The translations under genes and the position numbers were made by a program. The notes beneath the pieces are model-generated. The model made no database searches. It was not told where the DNA came from and saw only the letters and a program-made list of their open reading frames with translations. Shown here in pieces: positions 12,680 through 25,484 of a DNA stretch of 64,000 nt (positions within the stretch are counted from its first letter, which is position 1; each line of letters starts with the position of its first letter). Origin of the DNA: Gyrodactylus bullatarudis (lineage: Eukaryota; Platyhelminthes; Monogenea; Gyrodactylidea; Gyrodactylidae); NCBI GenBank assembly GCA_012064415.1, contig SSNU01000110.1:389739-453738 (forward strand), read 5' to 3'.

Positions 12680-13046
12680 CCCTCGCATGATATCTAATAA
12701 AAGTTACGATTTCGATATCTGGGGTCAAAATTTACCCCAAAATTCTATTTGAGAAAAAACAATAATAATTTTATGAATTTTATTTCATATTTATCAAAAT
12801 AATGTTTAAAAAATGTTAAATGCAAGAGTCACAAATTTGATTTAAATGGTCTTTGCATACAAATTTTTCACATGAAGAACAAATATTTGTCGTTTTGCGG
12901 TCCTCTTTTCTCAGGCAAAGATAGCATCTTTCACGAGCTTGTCTCTCAAACCTTTCACTTGTCTTTCTTCTCTTCATCGGGTGTGGAGTTTCTTCGACAT
13001 ATTCCATCAGTTTCATTGAGAGAGTTTTGAGTTTAACTACACAAAA
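12680..13046 (-). pseudogene. piggyBac element 3' end: C-terminal zinc-finger domain plus terminus
   Basis: On the minus strand an open segment ends at a stop at 12816. Its last 37 residues carry the pattern RCYLC, X9, CSSC, then FVCKDH and QICDSC. This is the cysteine-rich (RING/PHD-like) C-terminal domain of piggyBac transposases, which binds the element ends. Before it lies a basic linker (HPMKRRKTSERFER). Upstream the frame is lost near 13046, so the catalytic DDD core is missing. Downstream, the DNA reaches CCCTCGCATGATATC next to TTAA (12676-12679), followed by an inverted GGGGTC / TACCCC block, which fits a piggyBac terminus. The terminus resembles that at 38488. It is a 5'-truncated, inactive copy inside the large intron. 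Confidence 0.8.
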
Positions 13047-13114
13047 TTAATTGAATAGAATTAACAAAAATTAAAATAAAAACTTTCATTATTTGAAAAT
13101 TACCAAATGCATTT

Positions 13115-13225
13115 TAAAAGTTGACTTAGCTAGGCATGTTGGAATGATTTCGAAATAACTCAAAGAAAATTTTAACAAAATTACAAGCAGTTTTATTAGT
13201 TTTACAAAATTTCATCCAAGTCTAT
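13115..13225. repeat. Fragment of hAT-like MITE, family A
   Basis: About 110 bp match the right arm of the MITE at 35357-35816 (shared words TGGAATGATTT, AACTCAAAG, ATTTCATCCA). Only one arm is present. Confidence 0.55.
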
Positions 13226-14189
13226 ATAGTATTTAGACACTAGGCTTTATTTTTTACTTGCCACATTATCAGTCTAGGCTATTTAGCTAGAAATCATGTT
13301 GTACAATAAATCTTTTTCCCATTTTATTCTTGTTAAATTGTATTTAATAACATGTTTTAATTCCCTTCAAGAAACAGAAGAGCTAAAATGCCTCTGATAT
13401 ATAAATCAAATTATTTTTAGAAATTAAAATTCGTATTCTGCTAATAAATTCCCTCTCTTGGAAGTGTGCGTTAAGCATTAAATTTGAATGTATTATTTTT
13501 TAGTAAAGATTTCAACGGGCCATGTGAATAGATTAACTTTAAAGTACATCGTTTCAAACTGATACTTTTTTAATCTTTTCAAAAAGTTGTATGAGAATCA
13601 AGATTTCTCTGTGTGTTCCATATTAGTCTAAATCATTGGCTGCATGAACATTTTAAAAGTATTTTAGATAGTTAATTTAATTGCTAAAAAGGTTGTGATA
13701 ACTTCTTGATCATTTTCGCTACTTCTCAGTAGGCAACATGATGTAGGTTCCTAAAGAACTTTTGAAGTTTTGTAAAAATCATAGTTCAACCAACCATCCA
13801 AATCTTTTTCTTGCTTTAACGATAATTCAACTTATGATTTCTTCCGATCTAAACTTAAATCATAAATTATTGTCATTTGATGATATTCATTTATGTGAAC
13901 CATCTTGTGTTACTGAATTTACTTAAGAACAACATTTGTTTCCATTGATGAATATTTAAAAATAATTGATTTTTTACCAAAACAGTTGCTTGAATCATTT
14001 ATAGAATTGTACCACACAATTCTCAATTATAAAGTTAGCTGGTATGAAAGATGAGAATTTACTATTTTTTGCGAAAAGAAGTCATATGTTTGTGAGTAAT
14101 TTTAAGGGTACGAACTGATTGTAACATTAATTCATTGCGCGTTTTCGGAGAAATGAAGAAATGATTAAAATCGAAAAATAGAAATTTTT

Positions 14190-16590
14190 TGTTACAAAAC
14201 TTAAGCTAATTGATATGAAGTTGGTGGTTTTTACGAAAACTCGGTTTTTTCATCAAAAAATTCAAATATGTTAAAGATTTTTTTGGAATCCTACTCGTGT
14301 TACCCAATTTTACGATTTGAAAAAAAAGTTCTATAAAATATAAATATGGTCATTTTTTAAATTTCGATTTGGCGCCAAAATCACATTTTTTCGAACTTTG
14401 AACTCAAAATGTTTTTTGATTTAAAATATGGAACTTAGGTCAAAAGATGTTTTTTAGAATCTGAATAAGACAAGAAAGCCGAATATGCTTAATTTATTCT
14501 AATGCATAACCTCAGTATCGTTTGGGAAGAATCGTTTCATTTAAGCAAAAGCAAAATGAAAAAAAATCGTTTGTTTGAAATTCTAGAACTAGTTCAGAAG
14601 AGGTTCTATTATGTTCCAACCCTTAGGTATTTATGAGTTCTAAGATTGATTTTCAAGTAAATAAAATTTTGGTCTAATAATTAAAACCTTGTTCATGAGT
14701 TTAGAACCGGAGATTTATTTTAGTGATCATAACCTCGCATTAGTAGCGCCAAAAATTCACTCAATTAGCTTCTTATTTTTATTCATTTGAATTTAGTCTT
14801 GACATTATTTTGTGCAGAAATTTCACGAAACATTTCAAGAGAAATTTGTAGACGCATGTTTCAGATAAAATAATCTGGAAACCTTTTAAGAGGATGACGC
14901 CACGTGAATATTTTTTAAATAGAAAATTGAAATAACTTTTTTGACAATCAAATATCTGAATTTTCATCACTCGTAGAGTAAGACGTAATTTTCTGATTGA
15001 TTCATTGTGAGTCAGTTGATTAGGAAAAAAGAGGCATTTCTGCTTCATTAATGTCTGTTACTTTTTCTTCAAGGTATGATGACATTTTAAAGAATATTTC
15101 TGGCAAAAATATATATTCTACATTTATTTACCTTGAAATATATAGGAATTAGGAGCTGTAATAAAAAGGCGAAAAATATCAAATTTTGTTTACGCATAGA
15201 TAAACAAACATTTTGTAGTGACTTTTTTCCAGTAGTAACTGGATGATAAGAAGACCGACAATCAATCTTCAAAGGCTATCTCTAATGCCATTCATATGAA
15301 TAGCTCAACAAATATTTTTGTCAAAATATCATAATCCCTTTTTGAAAAAAAGTTCTAATACTGAACTAAAAGTTCAAAACTCTCTTTTGGATATTTTTTC
15401 TGAGGGAAGTGTGAATTTCGAAAATCTGCCAAATTCTCACGTAATCAATGTTTTGCTCTAAATTTTTGACGTCTTCGATACTTTAGACCAAGAAGTCGAA
15501 CTCTTAAATATTTTCTTTGTCTAATGATGATCCTGAAAAATAACGTTTGATTCCTCTCAGACCTTGAAATCAACAAAAATTTCCAACTCAAAGTTAAAAA
15601 AATTTAAAAATCTCGCCATCTCGAATTTTAAAATGTCTCTAAAATTTTCCAAAAAAAACTTTTTTTCAAAATTTTTTTTCTCAAATCAGTAAAAGTGTAC
15701 ATTTTGAATTAGTCACCATAATATCTTTCAAAAATTTCGATACCTTGATGAAAAAATTAGAGATTTTTGTAAAAATCATGAATTCCCAAATTCATCGAGA
15801 ATAGTTTTACATTATCATCGTTGAGGAACACTATAAACTCAAACAAACTTTGATAGAAAAAGAAGAGATGATTGATAAAAAAAAACCACCAAATTGCTTG
15901 AACTTTTATCAAGTGCATTATAATTCTAACATACTTGAACCACTTTTAGTCTTACACTGGTTTTTCCTTAAGTAAAATCTATTTTTTCTTTCAAGATGAA
16001 TATGGAACAGGAAAAGATTTTTAACTAGAGGTTTTGATTTACCAATAACTTGTACGATAATATCGTTGAAATTTATCGAGAATATCATTTTATTGGCCTT
16101 TGAACTCATAAGGAAGGATTTCATTGGTTCATAGAGTGCTCTGACCTTAATGTTGTATCAAAAGGCAGATGCAATCACCGAATTGATTTCAATTTGATTT
16201 TCAAACTACTTACCTCAAGGTAGCAAAAGGATCAGTAAAAGGACTCAAAATTTTCTATGTTTGAGCTAAAATTCATTTAAAGCAAATTGATATGAAGTTG
16301 GGAAACTAAATCTCGATTTTTCATCAAAAAATTCAACTATATTAAAGAGTTTTTTAGAATCCTACTCATGTTGCCCACTTTCATGATTTGAAGAAAAATT
16401 CTGAAAAAAAAACAAATTTTTTAATGGGAAATATGGAAATTTTTCAGATTTTGATTTGGTGCAAAAATCCCATTTTTTCGAACTTTGAACTGAAATTTTT
16501 TATTGATTTAAAAGTGATAGAGTGATCAAAAGTTGATTTTCAGGATCACAATAAGACAAGAAAGCCAAATATTACTGACAAATTTTCAAA
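14190..16590. repeat. Cluster of dispersed fold-back repeat FB1
   Basis: Copies at about 14190-14490, 15360-15810 and 16270-16570 share AGCTAATTGATATGAAG-like ends, the words TTTTTTCGAACTTTGAA and TTTGGCGCCAAAA, and AAGACAAGAAAGCC. They occur in both orientations. A more complete copy is at 33741-34070. The unit is a fold-back repeat of several hundred bp without coding capacity. Its class is unknown. Confidence 0.6.
15900..16140. repeat. Degenerate relative of the Penelope 3' module
   Basis: The words AACTTGTACGATAATATCG, TTATCGAGAATAT and GAACTCATAAGGAAGG match the outer part of the module at 18865-18940. The hammerhead-like core is not recognisable here. Confidence 0.4.
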
Positions 16591-18864
16591 AGATCCACGA
16601 TTTTTGAGAAATTTTGATATTTTCACATCGGTTTTTTGATATCAAACTTAATCCTGTGATCTAGATTTTTCAATTATTATTATTACAAAGAAAAATGACT
16701 CGAAATTAACAAATTTCATTCATCTAGAGTAGTTCTCATGTTGAAATATATTTTTCCTGGAAAAGTTTTGAATCCCGTCTCATTTTCAAGTTTTTGTTGC
16801 TGTTTGATTCATTCTATTCAAACTAAATGTCTTCTTTCCAATACATAATCGCACAATGCCTCAATAAAGAAGAAAAAATAATAATTCTCATGAGGAATCC
16901 CCACTTGAATTTAAATTGAATATCTTTTTTTGTCAGTCTTATCAAATTCATTCATGTTCATCGTTCACTGATCAAGGTATAGGGGTAAAAATATTAAAGA
17001 TTTCTCACCCCAATTTTGCCTGACCTAAATTCAATCTTTCGTTTATCAAATTTTTTTAACACGTTGATCTACAGTTATTTTTAGTTTTTGGGTCATTTTT
17101 TGATAGGCTGCATTTGAAATTTTAGCAGGTAAAGCTCAAGTGTTTGCATATTTGGATTCTACAGGAGTTATTACACATAATAAAAGATATCTTAATTTTT
17201 ATCCACAGTCCATTTTAAACAAAAATTAAAATATTGTAAATATCAAATTTTTAAAATTAGAATGGCACGTGTTTGAGAAGTGATAAAGCTGATTCGTTTT
17301 TTGAACTTCACGATAAAATGAGTTGTTGAAAAGCATTTCTATAAAAAAATTCGCACAATTTCCTACAAAAATAGGAAATATCTGTGAACTTCTTTGGCCA
17401 TTTTCGAATCTTTTGTCTAATTTTGATCTAAAATTAGAATTATTAATCGCAACAATATCATATAATTTACGCTAAACAAACCTCAAAAACACCAAAATGT
17501 CTCAGAAAAATATTTAAACTTGGATAAAATAGCAAAGATAGGAAATTTAATAGATAAGATCAAACGAATCCCATTAGAATCTCATTTTATATTAATTTTA
17601 AGTCTTTTTCTCGATTGGTTCTCGATAGGGTTAAATGATTTCAACCAAAATTGGGAAATTTTTCTATATTTTTTCAAACATACTTGATAATCATGTTATA
17701 CACAGTCTTATATAAAATCTTTTTTCCGGGTAGGCAATGAACTGAGTAGGGAAATTAAATAATTTCCGTTTTAATTATTGTTTGAGGAAAATATAAAATA
17801 ATTTTCCATTGTTTCAACATCCCATTTCCCAATGCAATAGAGAAACTATAAAAAATAGGTAATGTAGTATAGAGAAAGAGTTGAGGAAATTTTGAGTCCT
17901 TTTATTCTTTGTTTTTTCCAGCATACTTTATCAATCTGTTTCTTTTTGTAAAATTACTGTTTTCTATGTTAACTAACCAGTTGAGCATAAAATATTCAAA
18001 TGGATAGTGGAACTTGGATAGGAGTGAGGTGAGGAATGATAAAAGTGCAAATCAAGTTTGTTCAGCTCATTCAGCAATGATTACACAAGGGGTCATGAAA
18101 AATTCAAAATTGAGGTAAATAGGAAGAGTGATCTGATTCCAAATTAAAAAAAATTAATCTTTTCGCGATTGGATCAAAATTTAAATTCTATGTCGATCGA
18201 TATGTCATGCGTAGGGGTGGAATATGTTCAATTTTTTTTCTGTCTGACACTTAATAAAAAAACTTCTCGATTTTCTGATGTTTTTTGTGAAAATTTTGTC
18301 ATGTTTTTTAGAACAAATTGAGTTTTCGATAAGATTTTTCAAAATTTTATGAGCTTTCCGAATCTTTTATTGGTTTTTCGCTATCTGGTCCTAAACAGGT
18401 ACAAAGTGTGGTTTTTTGCGGATTTTTTCCATTTTCAATTTTAAATGTCAAACTGACATCAAAATAATTATCCTAAAGACTTCAAATATTTTAACATCTT
18501 CTCACCAAACTTCAATCTTTTTACACTTCTGTAAATTATAAGTATAAGTATAATTACAGCAGAATAAACTGGATTTGGTCTTTTCTTTTAACTATTCGAT
18601 ATTGATCAATTTAGGTATTCAATGGATCTGGCTATGTCAGGTGCTTGGCAAATATCGATACCGAAATCATTTTCATTTCGCTTAGTCCACTCGCCTGACA
18701 GTTAATATGATGAAATTTTAATTTCTTTAGATTGGTATTTAACTGAGATTTTTAAACTCACAGACTCTAGTAAAAGGAAATGAATTTTGGAATTGAGAAT
18801 CTTGTGTTAGAGTTCTTAGAAATAATCATGCAAAATTGAATAGAACGATAAATAATTATTTGAA

Positions 18865-19006
18865 CGATAATATTGCCGAACTTCATCAAGAATATTTTCG
18901 TTTGGTTCTAAACTCATAAGGAAGGTCAGAGAAGACAGACGTATATTATACTGATAAACGTTATATTTCGCCGGGTCTCTTCAGACTCTACCCCGGTAAC
19001 ATTTAA
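18865..19006 (-). repeat. Penelope element 3' module with hammerhead-like core
   Basis: On the minus strand, about 125 bp beyond the retroelement stop codon, lies CCGGGGTAGAGT, CTGAAGA, GACCCGGC, GAAA, then TATAACGTTTATC. CTGANGA followed eight bases later by GAAA is the conserved core of hammerhead ribozymes, and AUA/UAU flanking the next loop could form a short stem III ending in a cleavable C. Stem II is weak, however: the bases between the boxes (GACCCGGC) pair better with the upstream CCGGGGT than with each other. The outer part contains TTCTAAACTCATAAGGAAGG and GCCGAACTTCATC. The core recurs at 39819, 42086, 42270 and 52911. Penelope-like elements are known to carry minimal hammerheads in their terminal repeats. 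Confidence 0.55.
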
Positions 19007-19128
19007 ATACTATTACAATGCAAAATATTCTCTGGCTTCCATTGGTCCATTTCGTGATTGTATTTTTAGGCCTCACTAGGGAGGGGTTTTCAACGTGAAA
19101 AACTCTGCTCACAACTAATTATAATTAT

Positions 19129-21156
19129 CTATTTCTGCCTTTTCATAAACTGATCAATTTTCTGCTGACCACTGTCTCTACGTCGTTTTCTCTTCACTTT
19201 TTCACAGCTTTTCTTGCCGGTAATTACAGGTTGGGTCATAATTAGATTATCAACTTCTGTTGACTTCTCGTTAGTTTCACTTTTATCCAACTCTGTGACT
19301 GTTACTGGGGTTGTACTTGGAACTAGAATTGATTGATTGTGATTATCGGCTTCAGCTAACTTCTCGTTGTTTTCATTATTGCATCTAGTTTCCTTTTGCG
19401 TAGAGGATAAGGGGGGAGAAGAAAAAGTTTTGGGTTCAAGAATCTTACTTATTTTCACGATTTGTTTGCGCTTTATGTGAACATCTCGACCTTTGAATCC
19501 CAATTTTCTCGCCAATTCTTTTTGGACGCACAAATCTGGTTTCAACTTGGTGATGAAATGTCCTTCCGCACACCCAAGGTTGGTTTGTCTCACTTTACTT
19601 GATTCACTTGGATTAACTTGATAGAGGATCTTAAAATTAGAAGCATCTGCGCTATGTCCTGTTGCTTGGATATGATGTTGGACTGCACTGTTGTACTTCG
19701 GCCTTAAGTGTTCTCTCACTCTTTCACCAAGTGTTCTGGTTGTTTGACCAACATATGAAGATCCACACGCACAAACAAATTGATAGATTACTCCTTTTCT
19801 TTTCAGCTTTGGAATTTGGTCTTTGTTTCTACCATTGATGAGCTTGGACGTCTTTGAGATTAGTTTCAGTTTTCTCCCAGGGAATGTTCGTTTGGTGATA
19901 TTGGTTAACTTGTTGTTCACAATAGATCTACTAACATCTCCTTTGAAAGGAAGAACTAGATGTATTGGCTTATCGTCATCTTCTTCTCTGATTTTATCTT
20001 TGGGATGGGAATGTTTTTCAATAAAACACTCCGGATAGCCATCTTGTTTAAGGAGGTCTTTCAGTTTGGTTCTTTCTTCCTTAACGTATTCAGTTGACAC
20101 CAGTCTATCAATGTTGAGGAAGGCATTGCTTACGACACTCTTTTTGGTTTCTTTTGGTGAAAAACTATGAAAAGGTAAGAATTGTGTTGTAACGCTCGTC
20201 TTCCTGTATATCTTTGTTATTGCGATTGTACCATTCCGCGTAATTTCAAGATCAAGAAAATTGAGTTTGCCTTCTTCTTCCATCTCATTCGTGAACTTGA
20301 CATTTTGGTGGATTGTGTTCAAGTTTTGACAAATCTCATTACCGTCTTTGTCGGTGTCCATCACCAGAAAAGTGTCATCAAGGTATCTAACATATAGACG
20401 TGAACTTTCGATCAATTGCTGCATTGGGCCTTGTTCAACGGATGCCAGAAACATATCTGCAAGGAGTGGACCAATAGGACTTCCCATTGCTACACCATCG
20501 ATTTGCTTGTAGAACTGTCCACCAAATTTGAAATCAATATTCATCACGGTCATAAATATTAGTTCTTTCACTGTTGCTGGAGGAATACTACAAAGGGAAG
20601 GATATTTTGTTAATTGATTCAATATAAAAACTACCGTTTCTTTGACAGGCACATTCGTAAAGAGCGAGGCCACATCAAAGGAAATCATTCTTCCATCTTC
20701 GAAATTTGTTTCTCTAAGTTTGTTGACGACCTCTCTCGAATTAGCTTCGATCGAATCAATTGGACGGAATTTGTTGCTGTCTGATAGAAGAAGTTTTCCT
20801 TTCAGGAGATAATCTGCTTTTACAACTAGAGCTATACCCGTTCCTTTGTCGAGGTGACATAATAATACATTTGGGTTTTCTCTTAGACTTGATAAGGGTT
20901 GATAGTGGCACTTTTTCAATTTCGGAGCATCTGGATTTCTCTGCTTGTATTGGGTCCAAGTATCTTTCACAACTGAATTGAACCGTTCTCTATCCTGACT
21001 CGACGTTGCTGTCAATTTCTCCGTCAATGTGATAAAACTTTCAAAGCCAATATCGGTCTCGACATCTTGTTTGGTTAGATTGGGCATGCAGAACTTTGGG
21101 CCAAGGCTTAGTACTTGCATAGTTGCTTTATCTAAATAATTATCGTCTCTCACCAA
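19129..21156 (-). CDS. Penelope-like retroelement polyprotein: RT plus GIY-YIG endonuclease (internally deleted)
   Basis: The 675-codon frame contains a Penelope-type reverse transcriptase, with SFDVASLFTNVP (catalytic D161), GVAMGSPIGPLLADMF at 221-236 and the active-site YLDD at 258-261. A GIY-YIG nuclease follows: GVIYQFVCACGSSYVGQTTR at 455-474, RVREHL, and the downstream glutamate in EGHFITK. The C-terminal tail is basic and Ser/Thr-rich. Such proteins prime reverse transcription on nicked DNA and are common in invertebrates. Two defects are visible. The finger region expected between KFRPIDS (about residue 130) and NFEDGRMISFDV is much too short and lacks the usual GLPK.HK and RPIVS motifs, so an in-frame deletion is likely. 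In addition, the frame begins at a non-ATG codon just inside a TGA. The first ATG is residue 13, and conserved N-terminal sequence seems missing. It is probably 5'-truncated and inactive, though with no internal stop, so insertion was recent. It sits antisense in the large PDZ-gene intron. Confidence 0.93.
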   Translation of the reverse strand: MVRDDNYLDKATMQVLSLGPKFCMPNLTKQDVETDIGFESFITLTEKLTATSSQDRERFNSVVKDTWTQYKQRNPDAPKLKKCHYQPLSSLRENPNVLLCHLDKGTGIALVVKADYLLKGKLLLSDSNKFRPIDSIEANSREVVNKLRETNFEDGRMISFDVASLFTNVPVKETVVFILNQLTKYPSLCSIPPATVKELIFMTVMNIDFKFGGQFYKQIDGVAMGSPIGPLLADMFLASVEQGPMQQLIESSRLYVRYLDDTFLVMDTDKDGNEICQNLNTIHQNVKFTNEMEEEGKLNFLDLEITRNGTIAITKIYRKTSVTTQFLPFHSFSPKETKKSVVSNAFLNIDRLVSTEYVKEERTKLKDLLKQDGYPECFIEKHSHPKDKIREEDDDKPIHLVLPFKGDVSRSIVNNKLTNITKRTFPGRKLKLISKTSKLINGRNKDQIPKLKRKGVIYQFVCACGSSYVGQTTRTLGERVREHLRPKYNSAVQHHIQATGHSADASNFKILYQVNPSESSKVRQTNLGCAEGHFITKLKPDLCVQKELARKLGFKGRDVHIKRKQIVKISKILEPKTFSSPPLSSTQKETRCNNENNEKLAEADNHNQSILVPSTTPVTVTELDKSETNEKSTEVDNLIMTQPVITGKKSCEKVKRKRRRDSGQQKIDQFMKRQK

Positions 21157-21169
21157 GCCTCAAATTGTC

Positions 21170-23810
21170 TATTTTCAGTAGAAGAGAACAAGATTCTCTA
21201 TGTTCCAATCCATTCTTGATTTATAATATCCAGTAAATGACAAATTAAACTGAGTTTAATTAATTCAACACTCATTAATCTTGACGATGAACGAAGCGAC
21301 TTAAAAGTATCTATACAAATTGCGGCATAAATGAAATAGATGAATGGACACTTGGAATTCATTCTAATCCGATTTATATTCCTATTGGTATCTGAACATA
21401 CCTTTAGGGAGATTATTTTATAACATAAAAAAGTTTTGCATCAAATAAAAATTACTCGTTGTTTTTTGTCTTTTCAGAAATACGCTCAAAATTCAAAAAA
21501 TGTAAAAATCAAGAATATCTTTTGCCACATTATAGGTCAAACTTCAAGATCTGAGATCTCACTTCCATAGTTTTGACACTAATTTTGTTTAAAATAATTT
21601 CACCATTTACTTTTTGACGATGAATTAATTCATTATTAACGAATTTTGGTTTCATGATAAATTCTGCATTTTTGTTCTTGATTTTCAAGGTAAAGATGAC
21701 ATGCTTATTTTCTTGAAGCATATTGACCCAGGTTTATTACATTCAAGTATATCTAACTTGATGATTTTTCAAACAGTATATTTTATAGATGTAATTTTTA
21801 TTAATTCAAACAAACCTCGAACTTTAATTCTTTAAAATTTTGAAAATATCAATGAAATCTTCAACATAATTCTTCTAAATAGTTCTCTTTATTCTCTATT
21901 TATTTAACTATCCTTGGGCATTTTCCAAAGATTCTGTCCAAGTGTAATAATTACTGAGTATGTTGTACTCTCGGAGTGAAACGTTATTTCCAAAATGGAA
22001 ATTTTCTAAAATATTTATTAATTTCTGTGAGAAAATAAATCAATTAGTTATTGATAATAATTATAAATGATCCTGTTTCAATAAATGGGACATTTGTATT
22101 TATTTACAATGTATAATACATATATATATTGTATTCTCAACGCATTTATATTTATTTAATTATCACCAGGAGAGCCAGTCATCATTATCCCACTACAGAA
22201 GTATATTTGAAAGAGACGCAAATTAAATTTATCTTTTGTCTCGTTTTACAAGGGCCAATCAATCTGCTCTCATTTACCGACTTTGTATGTTTTTTAAAAG
22301 ATTGATTAATAAAAATCTAAATTTACGTTTGAATCTAATTTTCATTGAACATGAAAATTTGATAGTTCAATAAGCAAAACTCCTGTTTGTCACAAAGTCT
22401 TTTCAATTTTTTACACGATTCATGACACAATTCGAAAGCTGGTAACTGTTAAGATTAATTCTAAGGTATCGCTGATTAATGGGTCCAATGATCATTGAAA
22501 TTAATGGTTCTAATATCTGTAGGATTAGTGTCTTTCACGCGAAAATCGAATGCAACTTCATGAAAATCATCTGCAGTTCCAGTCGAGCGAAGAGTTCAGC
22601 CTCAACGTCTTAGAAGAAGATCTGATTGTTAGTTTACTATAAAAGATTTGTACATACGTTGCTCAAATATTATTATTTTTACTCTATGGGTAAACAAAAT
22701 GATGAAACGGTAACACAATTTTGGAGATGTAAATTTGGCTGCAGAAGACCAGGTCTGATGAAGCATATTGAAGCATATTTTTTCGATTGGTCTAATTCTT
22801 AGCTTCCAAGGTTACATTTCTTTGCTTATATCACAATTGTTGAAAATACAAACGACGTAATATATCTGATAAATTTATCAATAAAGATCTTTCTTATGAT
22901 TAATAATAAAAATGGGATCAAAAAGGGGGAGTAACAATAACCCTTATTTTTTGATAAACTGAACAGATTAATGTGAAATACGTCTCTTTTTTGAAATTTT
23001 GACCTTAAATCTTTTGTACATAGATAGTTTTTCTAATCATACAATATAGTAGTCTATATAGATTCTGTGTGTACTCACTTACTTGGATTAAAACAGAACA
23101 AATATGATTTTATTCAATAAGAAGCAAAAAATAAATATAAAATATGAGATTAGAAATATCGTGATGTAAGATTACAAAGATATTTCTACTTATCAATTGA
23201 CTGTGTTAATTAATAATCCTAATCTCATTGGAAAAAAGGATTCATGTGCTATATTTATTCCTGACTAAGCTGTTTACTAGAAATTTGTGCTCTTTTTGAT
23301 AAACCAATCATATTCCTTTATTTTAAACTTGTTAATTGGCCAATATAGTATTAATAAATATAGGTACCTTGGATAGTCAATCATATAAATTGATATACGA
23401 GAGTTTCAACTGGAAATTTTGAGATTTTTTTTCAACTTAATTAAATTAATTTTCTCCATGTCTAGTTTCTAATGCACATAAAAAGAGATAATGTATGCCG
23501 AAATGAATAAGAAACTGGAAAATTTCCTTACACTCTTCATTAAAAGTACAGGTACAATCAAATTAACGAAATTTTCTAGTAATCTTTTTCTACATAACAA
23601 GAAAGGTATATTTCTTCAAATCCTTTTGATCTTGATACTACACTAGGCATCATTTGGAACTATTGCCTAGGATGAAAATTTTCTCTTCAAGAAACAGAAA
23701 TTTGCTCAAGCCTTTTTCAAAAGAAACGTATGTCAACAAAGTGTTCGTTTAGATGAGAAAATCGTCCGTCCATATTTTGGAATCTAGATCATGAGGCTCG
23801 CGTTCACAAT
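21170..23810. other. Intronic or intergenic AT-rich DNA
   Basis: No gene, RNA or repeat boundary could be supported. A 63-codon minus-strand frame at 21530-21721 has no signature. No second hammerhead-like core was found upstream of the Penelope frame. Confidence 0.45.
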
Positions 23811-23814
23811 ATGA

Positions 23815-24180
23815 AGAAAAATTAATTTGAAAAAATCAATCTCACGGCCAAATTCTCATTTTTTGAACTTTGATTTTAGAGAGTGACCAAAATTTGATTT
23901 TTAGGATCATGAATTTACAAAACAGCCGAATATGCTTCAATCTGAATTTTGATTTTTTGATCCTTTTTTCATTCTTGGAAATCGATGAAATTTTGATGAC
24001 TCAAAATCCCTCAAAAATGACGAATCTATCTATGATTTTATGGTGATAATCTGTTTTCTTGTCTAATCGTGATCCTACAACTCAACTTTGGATCATTTTC
24101 TCATTTCTCAACTCAAAGTTCAAAAAACCTGGAATTTGGTAATTTTTTTTTCTTGATGAAAAAATTTAGAATTTTGTAAC
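23815..24180. repeat. Dispersed fold-back repeat FB1, copy
   Basis: It shows the family words CATTTTTTGAACTTTGA, GACCAAAATTTGATTTTTAG and, inverted, CTTGTCTAATCGTGATCCT with AACTCAAAGTTCAAAA. The two halves are reverse complements around a GATTTTTTGATC centre. Confidence 0.6.
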
Positions 24181-24184
24181 AATC

Positions 24185-25480
24185 ATAAATTCCCATCTTA
24201 GTAGTAACTAGCCTTAGGTACGAGGGGCTTTGCCCATTTTAACTAAGTTGAGGGAACAATGTATTCTCTGAAAACCAGAAAAGTGCCAGGTTACGTTGAT
24301 CATTGCGTACTAATGGGTCTTGATGAATATTGACAGAGTCAACCAACCAGAGTCCAACGCGTAAACCTTAAAAATAACCAGATAGAAAGATTTTTTTCCA
24401 ATTAGGAAAAAACTAAATTCCCTTACATTTCTAAACTATTGGAATGATTGATTGGAAATCTTTGTTTCTAATCATCCAACAAGAAATCAACATTTTCTAG
24501 TCATAATTCCATTACTCTTGATATTTTCTAAAAAAGTCAATAAAAATTCAAATTATGCTTTTAAAATCCTTTTTTTCTATCCAACAGCTGATTAGGTAAT
24601 AAAATTTGAGTTGCTACTCTCTGATGTTATCCATAAAAAATTCTAAAAAAAGACAAGATTGAATGGAAAAACTTTAGTCCCATCTAATGTGAAAATTCTT
24701 TTTGATATTTTCATCTTCCACATTCACACTCATCGTGTAAAGTTTGTTTCAAGGCGTGCAAGTTTTTTATGTTCATCAGATAATTTTATTGTCTTTTATT
24801 TTAAAAATAGTACAGTGTCCTTTTTATCTTTATGAGAAGCAGTGATTTTAATGATCGATAAAATGACATTTGCTATGACAGTTTGTTGAAATGAGAAATA
24901 ACTATATTTTTTAATAATAAAATAAATAATAATTTCTTCAGTTTTTGCAAATAATAATAACTATTTGCAAAAATTATTTTCTATTAAAGTGGCAATGATA
25001 GTGTCAAAGTTCAACTCTATATTCTGAGTCTGATAGTGTTACTTTTATCGAAAATACTTTTATGAATATACCAATTTTCATTGAAATATATTTGGGTAAA
25101 CTTAATTCAATAATTTTTACGATCGAAGATTATTAATTCAGTTTGAAAATGTTGGCTGACTCATCTTAATCTTCTCAGAGGTATAATTAAATTTCTTCCA
25201 ATTTTTCTTGAAGCTAATCTTGTAAAAAAGGGAATGGACTAAATAGCAGTAGAATGGAAATTTACTCAACTATGTATGTAATGGGAGATATAATTAACAT
25301 GGATTATTTTCAAATTAAAATTTTGTTCAAAATCTCCTTTTAGAGACGTAATTTATATTCATAAAGAGTTTTACGACTTGAATTATTTATTCAAGATTAT
25401 CCTATGCTATGTATTTTAATTGCTATGAATTTAAAAAAATAGAAAAATTTTATTAAATACATCTAATGAAATTTGTGTAG
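24185..25480. other. Intronic AT-rich DNA
   Basis: Nothing identifiable. Confidence 0.4.
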
Positions 25481-25484
25481 ACTT

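Noticed and set aside
19823..20981. Several plus-strand frames over the Penelope element
   Set aside because: Antisense shadows of the 675-codon reverse-transcriptase frame.
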